Assembly (NCBI GenBank): GCA_934486895.1
Contig: CAKSQZ010000009.1
Location: 1 to 64,000 of the forward strand
Reading direction: 5' to 3'
Length of the DNA: 64,000 nt
Source: an uncultured Eubacteriales bacterium
Lineage (GTDB): Bacteria; Bacillota; Clostridia; Oscillospirales; Acutalibacteraceae
Shown here: positions 34,686-43,634 of the stretch, piece by piece
Numbering within the stretch: the stretch's first letter is position 1
Layout: each line of letters begins with the position of its first letter
Notes under the pieces: generated by a model
Seen by the model: only the letters and a program-made list of their open reading frames with translations
What the model was told of the DNA's origin: nothing
Databases searched by the model: none
Made by a program: the position numbers and the translations under genes

Positions 34686-35183
34686 ATGAAGAAAGTTGCT
34701 GTTATCATGGGTTCAAAAAGTGATTTACCTATTGTTGAGAAAACAATAAAAAAATTAAAATCGCTTGGTATCCCCTATGAAGCTCATGTTATGAGTGCAC
34801 ACAGAACACCGTCTGCCGCCGCCGAGTTTTCTAGCAACGCTCGCAAAAACGGCTTTGGAGTAATAATTGCCGCTGCCGGAAAAGCGGCACATCTTGCAGG
34901 TGTACTTGCCGGAAATACCACACTTCCGGTCATCGGGATCCCGATAAAGTCATCAACACTTGACGGACTTGATGCGCTTTTGGCAACGGTTCAAATGCCG
35001 TCCGGCGTGCCTGTTGCAACAGTTGCTATTGACGGCGCTGAAAACGCGGCTCTTCTTGCGGCACAAATGCTCGCATTATCGGACAATGAGCTTTCCGGTA
35101 AGCTTTCAACGCTTAAAGATGAGATGAAAAACGGTGTTGAGGCTGCAGATGTGCAACTCCAGAAAGAAATAAACTCACTTTGA
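34686..35183 (+). CDS. purE: N5-carboxyaminoimidazole ribonucleotide mutase
   Basis: A 165-residue class I PurE that moves the carboxyl group to give CAIR. Blocks: VIMGSKSDLP, MSAHRTPS and DALLATVQMPSGVPVATVAI. The catalytic histidine context SAHRT is intact. ATG at 34686 has AAAGGAAG. It opens the run purE-purM-purN-purO-like-AICAR formyltransferase-purD; purK is not in the window. Confidence 0.93.
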   Translation: MKKVAVIMGSKSDLPIVEKTIKKLKSLGIPYEAHVMSAHRTPSAAAEFSSNARKNGFGVIIAAAGKAAHLAGVLAGNTTLPVIGIPIKSSTLDGLDALLATVQMPSGVPVATVAIDGAENAALLAAQMLALSDNELSGKLSTLKDEMKNGVEAADVQLQKEINSL

Positions 35184-35206
35184 CATTCGGAAAGGACGGT
35201 TTTAAA

Positions 35207-36241
35207 ATGCAAAGTTATTCACAAAGTTATAAGGATGCAGGCGTTGATGTTACCGCCGGCTACAAAGCTGTTGAGCTGATGAAAACCCATATCAAGAGGA
35301 CGATGACAAACGGCGTTCTCACAGGAATCGGAGGCTTCGGCGGTTTGTTTGAGCCGAATATCAAAGGCATGAAACGCCCTGTCCTTGTTTCCGGAACCGA
35401 TGGAGTAGGCACAAAGCTGAAGCTTGCCTTTCTGATGAATAAACATGATACAATCGGTATTGATGCTGTTGCGATGTGTGTAAACGATGTTATTTGTTGC
35501 GGAGCAGCTCCTCTTTTCTTCCTTGATTATATTGCTGTCGGCAAGAATGTTCCCGAAAAAGTCGCATCTATCGTTTCCGGCATTGCAGACGGCTGCGTTC
35601 AGTCGAACTGTGCACTTGTCGGCGGAGAAACGGCTGAAATGCCGGGCTTTTATCCCGTTGATGAATATGATGTGGCAGGTTTTTGCGTTGGTATGGTCGA
35701 TCACGATGATATTATAGACGGATCAAAACTTAAAAGCGGTGATGTTCTTATCGGACTTTGCTCATCGGGTGTTCACTCAAACGGATTTTCGCTTGTGAGA
35801 AAGGTTTTCGGCATTGATGAAAACACTATCAAAAACACATATGACGAGCTTACAGAGCCGCTCGGTGAAACACTGCTCACACCTACAAAGATATATGTGA
35901 AACCCATGCTTGAAATAATTAAAAATTGTGATATTCATGCTGTATCACATATTACGGGCGGCGGATTTTATGAGAATATCCCGCGTATGCTCAAAGACGG
36001 AACACAGGCGTATATAGAAAAAGCATCAGTTCCTGTTTTGCCGATCTTCAAGACGATCGAAAGAGTCGGAAACATTCCTGAGCGTGATATGTTCAACACA
36101 TTCAATATGGGCGTCGGAATGATATTTGCCGTTAATAAAAATGATGCCGATAAAGCAATAGAAATTGCCGAAAGCTTTGGCGAAAAGGCAGTTGTGATTG
36201 GTGAGATCAGGAATGGCGAAAAAGGAGTTTCGATATGCTGA
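35207..36241 (+). CDS. purM: Phosphoribosylaminoimidazole synthetase
   Basis: A 344-residue AIR synthetase. Diagnostic blocks are SGTDGVGTKLKLAF, VNDVICCGA, LVGGETAEMPGFY and HITGGGFYENIPR. ATG at 35207 with AAAGGA upstream. It overlaps purN by seven bases. Confidence 0.96.
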   Translation: MQSYSQSYKDAGVDVTAGYKAVELMKTHIKRTMTNGVLTGIGGFGGLFEPNIKGMKRPVLVSGTDGVGTKLKLAFLMNKHDTIGIDAVAMCVNDVICCGAAPLFFLDYIAVGKNVPEKVASIVSGIADGCVQSNCALVGGETAEMPGFYPVDEYDVAGFCVGMVDHDDIIDGSKLKSGDVLIGLCSSGVHSNGFSLVRKVFGIDENTIKNTYDELTEPLGETLLTPTKIYVKPMLEIIKNCDIHAVSHITGGGFYENIPRMLKDGTQAYIEKASVPVLPIFKTIERVGNIPERDMFNTFNMGVGMIFAVNKNDADKAIEIAESFGEKAVVIGEIRNGEKGVSIC

Positions 36242-36822
36242 AGAATGTTGCTGTGCTTGTTTCGGGTGGCGGCACAAATCTTCAGGCGCTGATAGATGCT
36301 CAGCAATGCGGCAAGCTCGGTAATGCTGTGATCTCACTTGTTGTTTCGAATAAACGCGATGCTTATGCTTTAAAACGAGCTGAAAAAGCAGGTATAAAAA
36401 CCGAAGTTGTTTTAAAAAAAGACTTTGCCGACAGCAATGCTTTTTGCAACGAACTGCTTCGTATTATGGTTGATAACAATATCGATCTCATTGTTCTTGC
36501 GGGATTTTTGAGCATATTAAAAGGAGATCTTCTTAAAATATATGAAAACAAAATAATCAATGTTCACCCGAGCCTTATTCCCTCGTTTTGCGGCGACGGC
36601 TTTTATGGGCTGAAAGTTCATGAAGCTGCGCTTGATTACGGTGTCAAGGTGACGGGTGCGACCGTCCATTTTGTGAACGATATTACCGACGGCGGCAAGA
36701 TAATATTGCAGAAAGCGGTATATATAGAGGATGGCGATACACCCGAAACACTGCAAAAGCGTGTTATGGAACAAGCGGAATGGCAGATCCTGCCCGAAGC
36801 TGTAAGAATGCTTTGCGAGTGA
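36235..36822 (+). CDS. purN: Phosphoribosylglycinamide formyltransferase
   Basis: A 195-residue folate-dependent GAR transformylase: VSGGGTNLQAL phosphate-binding start, LAGFLSIL, and the catalytic HPSLIPSF followed by GVKVTGATVHFV. It needs 10-formyl-THF, linking to folD later in the window. RBS AAGGAG. Confidence 0.95.
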   Translation: MLKNVAVLVSGGGTNLQALIDAQQCGKLGNAVISLVVSNKRDAYALKRAEKAGIKTEVVLKKDFADSNAFCNELLRIMVDNNIDLIVLAGFLSILKGDLLKIYENKIINVHPSLIPSFCGDGFYGLKVHEAALDYGVKVTGATVHFVNDITDGGKIILQKAVYIEDGDTPETLQKRVMEQAEWQILPEAVRMLCE

Positions 36823-36839
36823 AAAACAGGAGGTTTAAA

Positions 36840-37553
36840 ATGCAGCTTATCGATTTAAAAAATGAACTCAGCGGCAATAGCTATCCCGGCAGAGGTATAG
36901 TTATCGGACTGACTCCTAACGGCAAAAACGCGGCGATCGCTTATTTCACGATGGGCAGAAGTGTAAACAGCCGAAACAGAGTGTTTATAGACAATGGAGA
37001 TGATCTGAAAAACGAAGCTTTTGATCCTTCAAAACTTGTCGATCCTTCACTTATAATCTACTCTCCCGTGAGAGTGATCAATGAATACACCATTGTCACA
37101 AACGGAGACCAGACAGACACTATATACGATTTTATTAAAAACGGAGATTCATTTGAAAATGCGCTTCGCACAAGGACTTTTGAGCCCGATCCGCCTAACT
37201 TCACACCGCGTATTTCAGGCATTTTAAGTATCCTTAGCGGAAAGCTTTCCTACAAGCTTTCGATATTAAAATCAATGCAGAACAATGAATCGAGCTTACA
37301 GCGGTTTTTCTATGAATATCCCGAACCGATGGCCGGAAGCGGACATTTTATTCACACTTATGACAGCGACGGAGACCCGATCCCGACATTTTCGGGCACA
37401 CCGAAGGAGGTCAAAATCCTGGACGACGCAGAGGACTTCGCAGAACTTATTTGGAATAATCTCAACTTTGATAATAAAGTCTCGCTTTTTGTCCGTTATA
37501 TCGATCTTGAAACAGGCAGCTATAAAACAATTATCAAAAATAAAAATGTTTGA
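36840..37553 (+). CDS. IMP cyclohydrolase, PurO-like
   Basis: A 237-residue protein of the IMP cyclohydrolase-like family (the archaeal PurO type, not the N-terminal half of PurH). The start NSYPGRGIVIGLTPNGKNA, SRNRVFIDNG and the block FTPRISGILS are the basis of the call. It sits directly before a formyltransferase that lacks the PurH cyclohydrolase half, so the two together would complete the pathway to IMP. ATG at 36840 after AGGAGG. Confidence 0.85.
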   Translation: MQLIDLKNELSGNSYPGRGIVIGLTPNGKNAAIAYFTMGRSVNSRNRVFIDNGDDLKNEAFDPSKLVDPSLIIYSPVRVINEYTIVTNGDQTDTIYDFIKNGDSFENALRTRTFEPDPPNFTPRISGILSILSGKLSYKLSILKSMQNNESSLQRFFYEYPEPMAGSGHFIHTYDSDGDPIPTFSGTPKEVKILDDAEDFAELIWNNLNFDNKVSLFVRYIDLETGSYKTIIKNKNV

Positions 37554-37571
37554 TTCGGAGTGTGTTATAAA

Positions 37572-38744
37572 ATGAAAGAACTTGAGCTTAAATACGGTTG
37601 CAATCCTAATCAGAAACCCGCGAAAATATATATGGAAAGCGGAGAACTGCCGATAAAAGTTTTAAACGGCAGACCCGGATACATAAATTTTTTAGACGCT
37701 TTCAATGCATGGCAGCTTGTTTGCGAGCTTAAAGCAGCAACAGGGCTTCCTGCCGCCGCTTCATTTAAGCATGTAAGCCCCGCGGGTGCGGCGGTCGCTG
37801 TTCCGATGTCCGACACGCTTAAAAAGATTTATTTTGTTGACGATCTCGAACTTTCTCCTATCGCAACAGCTTACGCAAGGGCAAGAGGCGCAGACAGAAT
37901 GTCGTCCTATGGCGATTTTGCAGCGCTCAGCGATATTTGCGATGAGCAAACAGCGCTTCTTTTGAAAAGGGAAGTGTCCGACGGAATTATTGCCCCCGGC
38001 TATACAGAAAAAGCACTTGAAATACTCAAATCAAAGCGCAAGGGGACTTATAATGTCATTGAGATAGATGAAAATTACAAGCCTGCCCCCATTGAACACA
38101 AGCAGGTGTTTGGAATTACATTCGAGCAGGGAAGAAACGAAATCGAGATCAATAAATCCTCGTTTGATAACATAGTCACAAAAGCAAAGGATCTACCCGA
38201 AAGCGCTAAGCGCGATCTCATAATCTCGCTTATTACGCTGAAATACACACAGTCGAACTCGGTTTGCTATGCTAAGGACGGTCAGGCGATCGGCATAGGT
38301 GCAGGTCAGCAGTCGAGAATACACTGCACAAGGCTTGCGGGAAACAAGGCGGACATCTGGCATCTTCGCCAGCATCCTGCTGTTTTGGGATTGCCGTTTA
38401 AAGAAGATATCCGCAGACCTGACAGAGATAATACTATCGATGTTTATCTTTCGGACGACAGCGATGATGTTTTGAAAGACGGCGCATGGCAAAACTTTTT
38501 CACACAGCAGCCGAAGCCTTTATCAAGAGAGGAAAAACAGGAGTATTTATCTAAGATCAGCGGTGTTTCGCTCGGATCGGACGCATTCTTCCCGTTTGGC
38601 GATAATATTGAGCGTGCGCACAGGAGCGGCGTCGAATATATAGTCCAGCCCGGTGGCTCTATCCGCGATGACAATGTTATCGACACCTGCGATAAATACG
38701 GTATTGTAATGGCGTTCAACGGTATTCGTTTGTTCCATCATTGA
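37572..38744 (+). CDS. AICAR formyltransferase, stand-alone (PurH C-terminal half)
   Basis: A 390-residue protein that corresponds to the transformylase domain of PurH without the N-terminal cyclohydrolase. It keeps KYGCNPNQKPA at the start, the KH motif SFKHVSPAGAAV and the late SLGSDAFFPFGDN and QPGGSIRDD. It converts AICAR to FAICAR with 10-formyl-THF. ATG at 37572 has GGAG eleven bases upstream. Confidence 0.9.
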   Translation: MKELELKYGCNPNQKPAKIYMESGELPIKVLNGRPGYINFLDAFNAWQLVCELKAATGLPAAASFKHVSPAGAAVAVPMSDTLKKIYFVDDLELSPIATAYARARGADRMSSYGDFAALSDICDEQTALLLKREVSDGIIAPGYTEKALEILKSKRKGTYNVIEIDENYKPAPIEHKQVFGITFEQGRNEIEINKSSFDNIVTKAKDLPESAKRDLIISLITLKYTQSNSVCYAKDGQAIGIGAGQQSRIHCTRLAGNKADIWHLRQHPAVLGLPFKEDIRRPDRDNTIDVYLSDDSDDVLKDGAWQNFFTQQPKPLSREEKQEYLSKISGVSLGSDAFFPFGDNIERAHRSGVEYIVQPGGSIRDDNVIDTCDKYGIVMAFNGIRLFHH

Positions 38745-38761
38745 TTCGGAGGCGTTATTTC

Positions 38762-40036
38762 ATGAAAATTTTGATGATAGGTTCAGGCGGCCGCGAGCAT
38801 GCGCTGATCAGACAGTTTAAAAAATCGGCAAGAGTTGAAAAAATTTATTGTGCACCGGGAAACGGCGGAATATCTTATGATGCGCAGACGGTTAATATCC
38901 CTGTTACGGATAAAGCCGGAATTGTGAAATTCTCAAAGGATGAAAACATCGATCTTGTGTTTGTCGCTCCGGATGATCCGCTTGCAGACGGACTTGTTGA
39001 TGATCTCACCGCTGCGGGAATTCGCGCGTTCGGCCCGAATGCAAAAGCTGCTCGCATTGAATCAAGCAAGGTCTTTTCCAAAGATCTCATGAAGAAGTAC
39101 GGTATTCCGACAGCCGAGCACCATGTTTTTTCCGATTCAAAAGAAGCAATAGCGTTTATCGAAAATAACAATAAATATCCGATCGTCATTAAAGCGGACG
39201 GACTTGCGCTCGGCAAAGGAGTTATTATTGCCGCAGATTTAAACGAAGCAAAGTCGGCTGTGATCAGCATAATGAATGATAAAATTTTCGGCGACAGCGG
39301 CAATAAGATCGTTGTCGAAGAGTTTATCAAAGGCCCTGAGGTGTCCGTTTTGAGCTTTTGTGACGGTGAGACTGTTAAACCTATGGTTTCATCGATGGAT
39401 CATAAACGCATTTATGACGGAAACCGCGGCCCAAACACAGGCGGAATGGGTACGATCAGTCCTAACCCGTATTACGATGACAAAACCGCAAAGCTTTGCA
39501 TGGAAACGATTTTCAAGCCGACTGTTGAAGCAATGAAGAAAGAAGGCTGTCCGTTCAAAGGCTGTCTTTATTTTGGACTTATGCTCACAAAAGACGGCCC
39601 TCGTGTTATTGAATACAACTCGCGTTTCGGCGATCCCGAAGCGCAGGTTGTTCTCCCACGCTTGAAAACCGATCTATGCGACATCTGCGATGCGGTTATT
39701 GACGGCACGCTCGATCAACTTGAGATTGAGTGGAGCGACGAAGCGTGCGCCTGCGTTGTTCTTGCGTCCGGCGGTTATCCCGGAAAATACAAAAAAGGTA
39801 TTGAAATTCACGGGCTTGATAGTACCGGTCAGATTGACGGTGTGACTGTTTTTCATGCGGGAACCGCTGTTAAAGACGGCAAGCTTGTCACAAACGGCGG
39901 CAGAGTACTCGGCGTTACAGCACTGGGCAAAACGCTTGATAAAGCGCTCTTCAAAGCGTATAGTGCAGTCGATAAGATCAGGTTTGACGGTATGCAGTAC
40001 CGTAAGGACATCGGCACGGCTGAATGGAAAATGTAG
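38762..40036 (+). CDS. purD: Phosphoribosylamine-glycine ligase
   Basis: A 424-residue ATP-grasp ligase. Blocks: ILMIGSGGREHALI at the start, IKADGLALGKGVI, VVEEFIKGPEVS, GPNTGGMGTISP and FGDPEAQVVLPRL. ATG at 38762 follows GGAGG. It is the last gene of the purine block. Confidence 0.95.
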   Translation: MKILMIGSGGREHALIRQFKKSARVEKIYCAPGNGGISYDAQTVNIPVTDKAGIVKFSKDENIDLVFVAPDDPLADGLVDDLTAAGIRAFGPNAKAARIESSKVFSKDLMKKYGIPTAEHHVFSDSKEAIAFIENNNKYPIVIKADGLALGKGVIIAADLNEAKSAVISIMNDKIFGDSGNKIVVEEFIKGPEVSVLSFCDGETVKPMVSSMDHKRIYDGNRGPNTGGMGTISPNPYYDDKTAKLCMETIFKPTVEAMKKEGCPFKGCLYFGLMLTKDGPRVIEYNSRFGDPEAQVVLPRLKTDLCDICDAVIDGTLDQLEIEWSDEACACVVLASGGYPGKYKKGIEIHGLDSTGQIDGVTVFHAGTAVKDGKLVTNGGRVLGVTALGKTLDKALFKAYSAVDKIRFDGMQYRKDIGTAEWKM

Positions 40037-40066
40037 ATTTCTTATATGAACTAATTGGATATTGAT

Positions 40067-40098
40067 AAAAAACGCAGCAGATTTCTGCCGCGTTTTTT
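40067..40098 (+). terminator. Terminator of the purine operon
   Basis: AAAAAACGCAGCAG pairs with CTGCCGCGTTTTTT (one mismatch) around a four-base loop; ends in a T run. Confidence 0.85.
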
Positions 40099-40183
40099 TA
40101 TTGTAATGCCCTCATCCTCGTAGTAGCATAATGAAAGATGAATGCTGATTATATGGTTGAACTGCTTTTATCAATACGAAATA

Positions 40184-40212
40184 TTGACTTAAAATCATCA
40201 ATGTAGTATAAT
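40184..40212 (+). promoter_or_regulatory. SigA promoter of the ABC exporter operon
   Basis: TTGACT (40184-40189), 17 bases, TATAAT (40207-40212), with a leader of about 90 bases before the ATPase gene. Confidence 0.8.
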
Positions 40213-40310
40213 ATTTATAAATTGCGCATTGTGTGTTTATAATGTGTTTACAATTTATTTATTCATTTTTGGTAAAATAAATTAAAATCTATCCTACGGG
40301 GTGAATGAAA

Positions 40311-41318
40311 ATGATAGAGGTAAAAAACCTCACAAAGAAATACGGCTCTCACACAGCGGTGGATAATATTTCGTTCACTGTGAATGACGGCGAAATCCTT
40401 GGCTTTCTCGGCCCGAACGGCGCAGGAAAGTCCACAACGATGAATATTCTCACAGGTTATCTTTCGGCTACATCGGGAAACTGTTCTATAAACGGCTTTG
40501 ATGTTCTTGCCGACAGCTTTGAAGCTAAAAAGAGACTAGGATACCTGCCGGAGCAACCGCCGCTTTATCTTGATATGACGGTTAAGGAATATCTCAATTT
40601 CGTTTATGATCTGCGCAAAGTCAAAATGCCGAGAGGCGCGCATATTGAAGAGATCTGCCGCCTTGTTAAGATAAAAGATGTTTATCACCGTCTTATTAAG
40701 AATTTATCAAAAGGCTATCGCCAGCGTGTCGGTATTGCACAGGCTCTTATCGGCAACCCGAGAGTGCTTATTCTCGACGAGCCCACCGTCGGTCTTGATC
40801 CGAAGCAGATCATCGAGATCAGAAATCTTGTGAGAAACCTCGGAAAGACACACACTGTTATTTTAAGCTCGCATATTCTTTCTGAAATCCAGGCAGTTTG
40901 CAGCCGAGTTATCGTTATAAACAAAGGAAAGATCATTGCAGATGATACTCCCGAAAATCTTTCGTACAATCTTTCAAACGATCATTCGATCTCGCTTATC
41001 GCAGATGCTCCTAAGGATAAAATGCTTGAAGCATTAAAGACAGTTCAGGGAGTCAAATCGGTTCAATATGTTCGCACTGTTCAGGACAATATCAATGAAT
41101 ATACAGTCGATCCGATAATGGGCTATGACATCAGAAAAGATGTTTTTGAGCTGCTCAGTGCAGCCAAATGGCCTATTTATCAGATGAAGAACAATGAATT
41201 GACGCTTGAGGATATATTCCTGAGACTCACAGATGAAAATCAAGATGCGTCGCTTATCGAACGCGCACTAAAATCTGCTGCAAAGAGCACGGAAAGCAAG
41301 GAGGAAGAGGATAAATGA
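40311..41318 (+). CDS. ABC exporter ATP-binding protein (GldA/NosF-like)
   Basis: A 335-residue ABC ATPase: Walker A LGPNGAGKST, signature LSKGYRQRVGIAQAL, Walker B VLILDEPTVGLDP and an H-loop in ILSSHIL, followed by a C-terminal extension of about 100 residues. It overlaps its permease gene by four bases. The order ATPase-permease-GldG-like-DUF4340 is that of the Gld-type exporter. ATG at 40311 is set by GGGGTGA. Confidence 0.92.
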   Translation: MIEVKNLTKKYGSHTAVDNISFTVNDGEILGFLGPNGAGKSTTMNILTGYLSATSGNCSINGFDVLADSFEAKKRLGYLPEQPPLYLDMTVKEYLNFVYDLRKVKMPRGAHIEEICRLVKIKDVYHRLIKNLSKGYRQRVGIAQALIGNPRVLILDEPTVGLDPKQIIEIRNLVRNLGKTHTVILSSHILSEIQAVCSRVIVINKGKIIADDTPENLSYNLSNDHSISLIADAPKDKMLEALKTVQGVKSVQYVRTVQDNINEYTVDPIMGYDIRKDVFELLSAAKWPIYQMKNNELTLEDIFLRLTDENQDASLIERALKSAAKSTESKEEEDK

Positions 41319-42022
41319 AAGCAATAATCAAGCGTGAGCTTAAATCTTATCTCACATCTCCTGCCGGCTATGTCGTGCTTGCTGTGCTTACTGCTGCGAC
41401 TTGCTATTTCTTCACAACGCTTTTTGCAAGCGGATATGCGGATATTTCTTATGTGTTCAGCTATATTTCCGTCTTTGTTGTTATTATGATCCCGATACTG
41501 ACAATGCGCCTTTTATCGGAAGAAAAAATGAGAAAAACCGAACAGCTTTTGCTCACATCTCCCGTGGGCATAGGCTCGATAGTTCTCGGAAAGTTCTTTG
41601 CCGCTCTTATTTTTTTCTCGGCATTCCTCATTGAAACACTTGTATTCAACTTTGTGTATATCGGACTTGGAGCAACTGTTGACTGGATGGTCTATCTTGG
41701 CAATCTTATCGGTATTCTTTTATTTGCATCGTCGTTTATTGCGATCGGTCTGTTTATAAGCGCACTGACCGAAAGTCAGGTAGTTGCGGCGATTGTCAGC
41801 ATAGCTGTCAATGTTATCATTTTGCTGTTTGACAGTATCATTCCCTCTATGATAAACAACACCGTTGTAACAAAAATATGCAGCTGGGTTGCGTTTAATC
41901 AGCGTTATCAGACCTTCACACAGGGCATCATAGGCATTGATAATGTCGTATTTTTTATCAGTGTTATAGCTGTATTCCTTTTCCTTACGATCAGAGTAAT
42001 CGATCGTAAGAGATGGGCGTAA
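41315..42022 (+). CDS. ABC-2 type permease
   Basis: A 235-residue membrane protein with six hydrophobic segments (first LTSPAGYVVLAVLTAATCYFF, trimmed here to its core around residues 15-32) and the LLSEEKMRKTEQLLLTSPV block typical of GldF/ABC-2 permeases. It forms the channel for the upstream ATPase. Confidence 0.9.
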   Translation: MKAIIKRELKSYLTSPAGYVVLAVLTAATCYFFTTLFASGYADISYVFSYISVFVVIMIPILTMRLLSEEKMRKTEQLLLTSPVGIGSIVLGKFFAALIFFSAFLIETLVFNFVYIGLGATVDWMVYLGNLIGILLFASSFIAIGLFISALTESQVVAAIVSIAVNVIILLFDSIIPSMINNTVVTKICSWVAFNQRYQTFTQGIIGIDNVVFFISVIAVFLFLTIRVIDRKRWA

Positions 42023-42035
42023 AGGAGGAAGCATT

Positions 42036-43634
42036 ATGAAAAAAAATAAAGCCGAAAAGAAACCTGTAAACGGTACTCCGTTTTATAAAAAAGCTTCCTT
42101 TAAATACGGTTCGCTTTCCACAGCACTTATCGCAATATTTATAGTTCTGGTTATCGGAGTCAACCTGCTTTCCACATTTATTTCGGAGAGGTTTTCGGTT
42201 GATATAGATCTCACATCAAGCGGAGATTATTCGGTTTCCGATGAAAACAAAAAGGTTATCGAGTCTATTTCCAAGCCGGTAAGCATTATTTTTACAACAA
42301 CAGAGGAATACTATTCTGGGGGAAGCTATTATCAGACTCTCAACTATTCCGGTTATACCGACAGCACCGGCGGTAAATACATGAAGCAGACAGTTGAGCT
42401 CCTGAAAAACTATAAAAAGCTCAACCCCAATATTACTGTTGAGTTTATTGATGCTCAGACCCCTGCTTTTGATACCTATCGCGAGCAGTTCTCGGACTAT
42501 ATGAGCACTGTTAACTACGGCGATCTTATAGTTTATTGCAAGGATACCAATAAACATAAATTCCTCGGTGCCTCCGATCTTTACAGCATCGAAAGTTCTC
42601 AGAGTTCATCGTATTACAGTCAGAGCTCGGTTATAACAGGTTCGAATGTTGAAGCGGCAGTCACTTCTGCGCTTGACTATGTTGCGGCGGACTCTGAAGA
42701 TGTTGTGACAATGATAACAGGCTACAACTCATCGGACACAAGTAATCTTAAAACGCTCTTCGAGAAAAACAACTACACCGTTAAAACAATAAGTGATCTG
42801 CTTACATCGGATATTCCTGAGGAGACAGACGTTCTTGTGCTTGCATCACCGACTGTCGATCTCACTAATGATGAAATAAAGAAAATTGATACATTCCTTG
42901 AAAACGGCGGAAAGCACGGCAAGAACATGCTTTATTTTGCTTCGAGCAGTCAGCTTTCAACGCCTAATCTCGATGCGCTTTTGCTTGATTGGGGAATTAA
43001 ATTTGAATACGGTACTGTCACCGAAACCGACAGCGATTATGCGCTTTCTTCCGAGAATGGAAAGGCAGCGACTGCGATGATGCTTAAGCTTGCCGATAAC
43101 GATACTGTTTCAAAAGTTGCGGGCGAATACTCCGAATCACAGTTTGTCGGAAGCTCTCAGCGGCCGATGTACACTTCATTTGATGAAAACGGCAAGTATC
43201 ACACCGCCGAAATTATTAAAACATCCGACGGCACAACAGTAATGCCCAACGGTGCGGCAGACGATTGGCAGCCTGCTTCGGACTCGGTTAAAAGATCTTA
43301 TTCCTCTATGATCCTTTCGACTTATGCAACAGGCGACAAGGATAACAACGGCGAGGAAATCCGCTCAAATGTTTGCGCTGTTTCGGGAATCGACTGTGTA
43401 TCATTTTCTTCGTATTATTCATTTGTCAAGACCAATAATGTGCTTGTTAATGTTACAAACAGCATGGTTAACAAGGGCGATAACTCTTATGTTTTCGATA
43501 ATAAAGAGATCTCGACTAATTCACTTACAGTTACCGAAGCCCAGACAAATATTGTTAAAACAGTCTTCTGGGCGGTGCCCGCTTTGATCATCGCCGTCGG
43601 TATAGTTGTATATGTCAGGAGGAAACACAGATAA
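42036..43634 (+). CDS. GldG-like ABC transporter auxiliary protein
   Basis: A 532-residue protein with an N-terminal membrane helix (about 28-48), a large extracytoplasmic GldG/IFT-like domain (VDIDLTSSGDYSVSDE; ETDVLVLASPTVDLTNDEI) and a C-terminal membrane helix ending in RRKHR. It belongs to the ABC_transp_aux family. The transported substrate of such systems in non-gliding bacteria is unknown. Confidence 0.88.
   Translation: MKKNKAEKKPVNGTPFYKKASFKYGSLSTALIAIFIVLVIGVNLLSTFISERFSVDIDLTSSGDYSVSDENKKVIESISKPVSIIFTTTEEYYSGGSYYQTLNYSGYTDSTGGKYMKQTVELLKNYKKLNPNITVEFIDAQTPAFDTYREQFSDYMSTVNYGDLIVYCKDTNKHKFLGASDLYSIESSQSSSYYSQSSVITGSNVEAAVTSALDYVAADSEDVVTMITGYNSSDTSNLKTLFEKNNYTVKTISDLLTSDIPEETDVLVLASPTVDLTNDEIKKIDTFLENGGKHGKNMLYFASSSQLSTPNLDALLLDWGIKFEYGTVTETDSDYALSSENGKAATAMMLKLADNDTVSKVAGEYSESQFVGSSQRPMYTSFDENGKYHTAEIIKTSDGTTVMPNGAADDWQPASDSVKRSYSSMILSTYATGDKDNNGEEIRSNVCAVSGIDCVSFSSYYSFVKTNNVLVNVTNSMVNKGDNSYVFDNKEISTNSLTVTEAQTNIVKTVFWAVPALIIAVGIVVYVRRKHR

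Noticed and set aside
34650..34686. Purine riboswitch before purE
   Set aside because: The leader is too short and lacks the conserved core.
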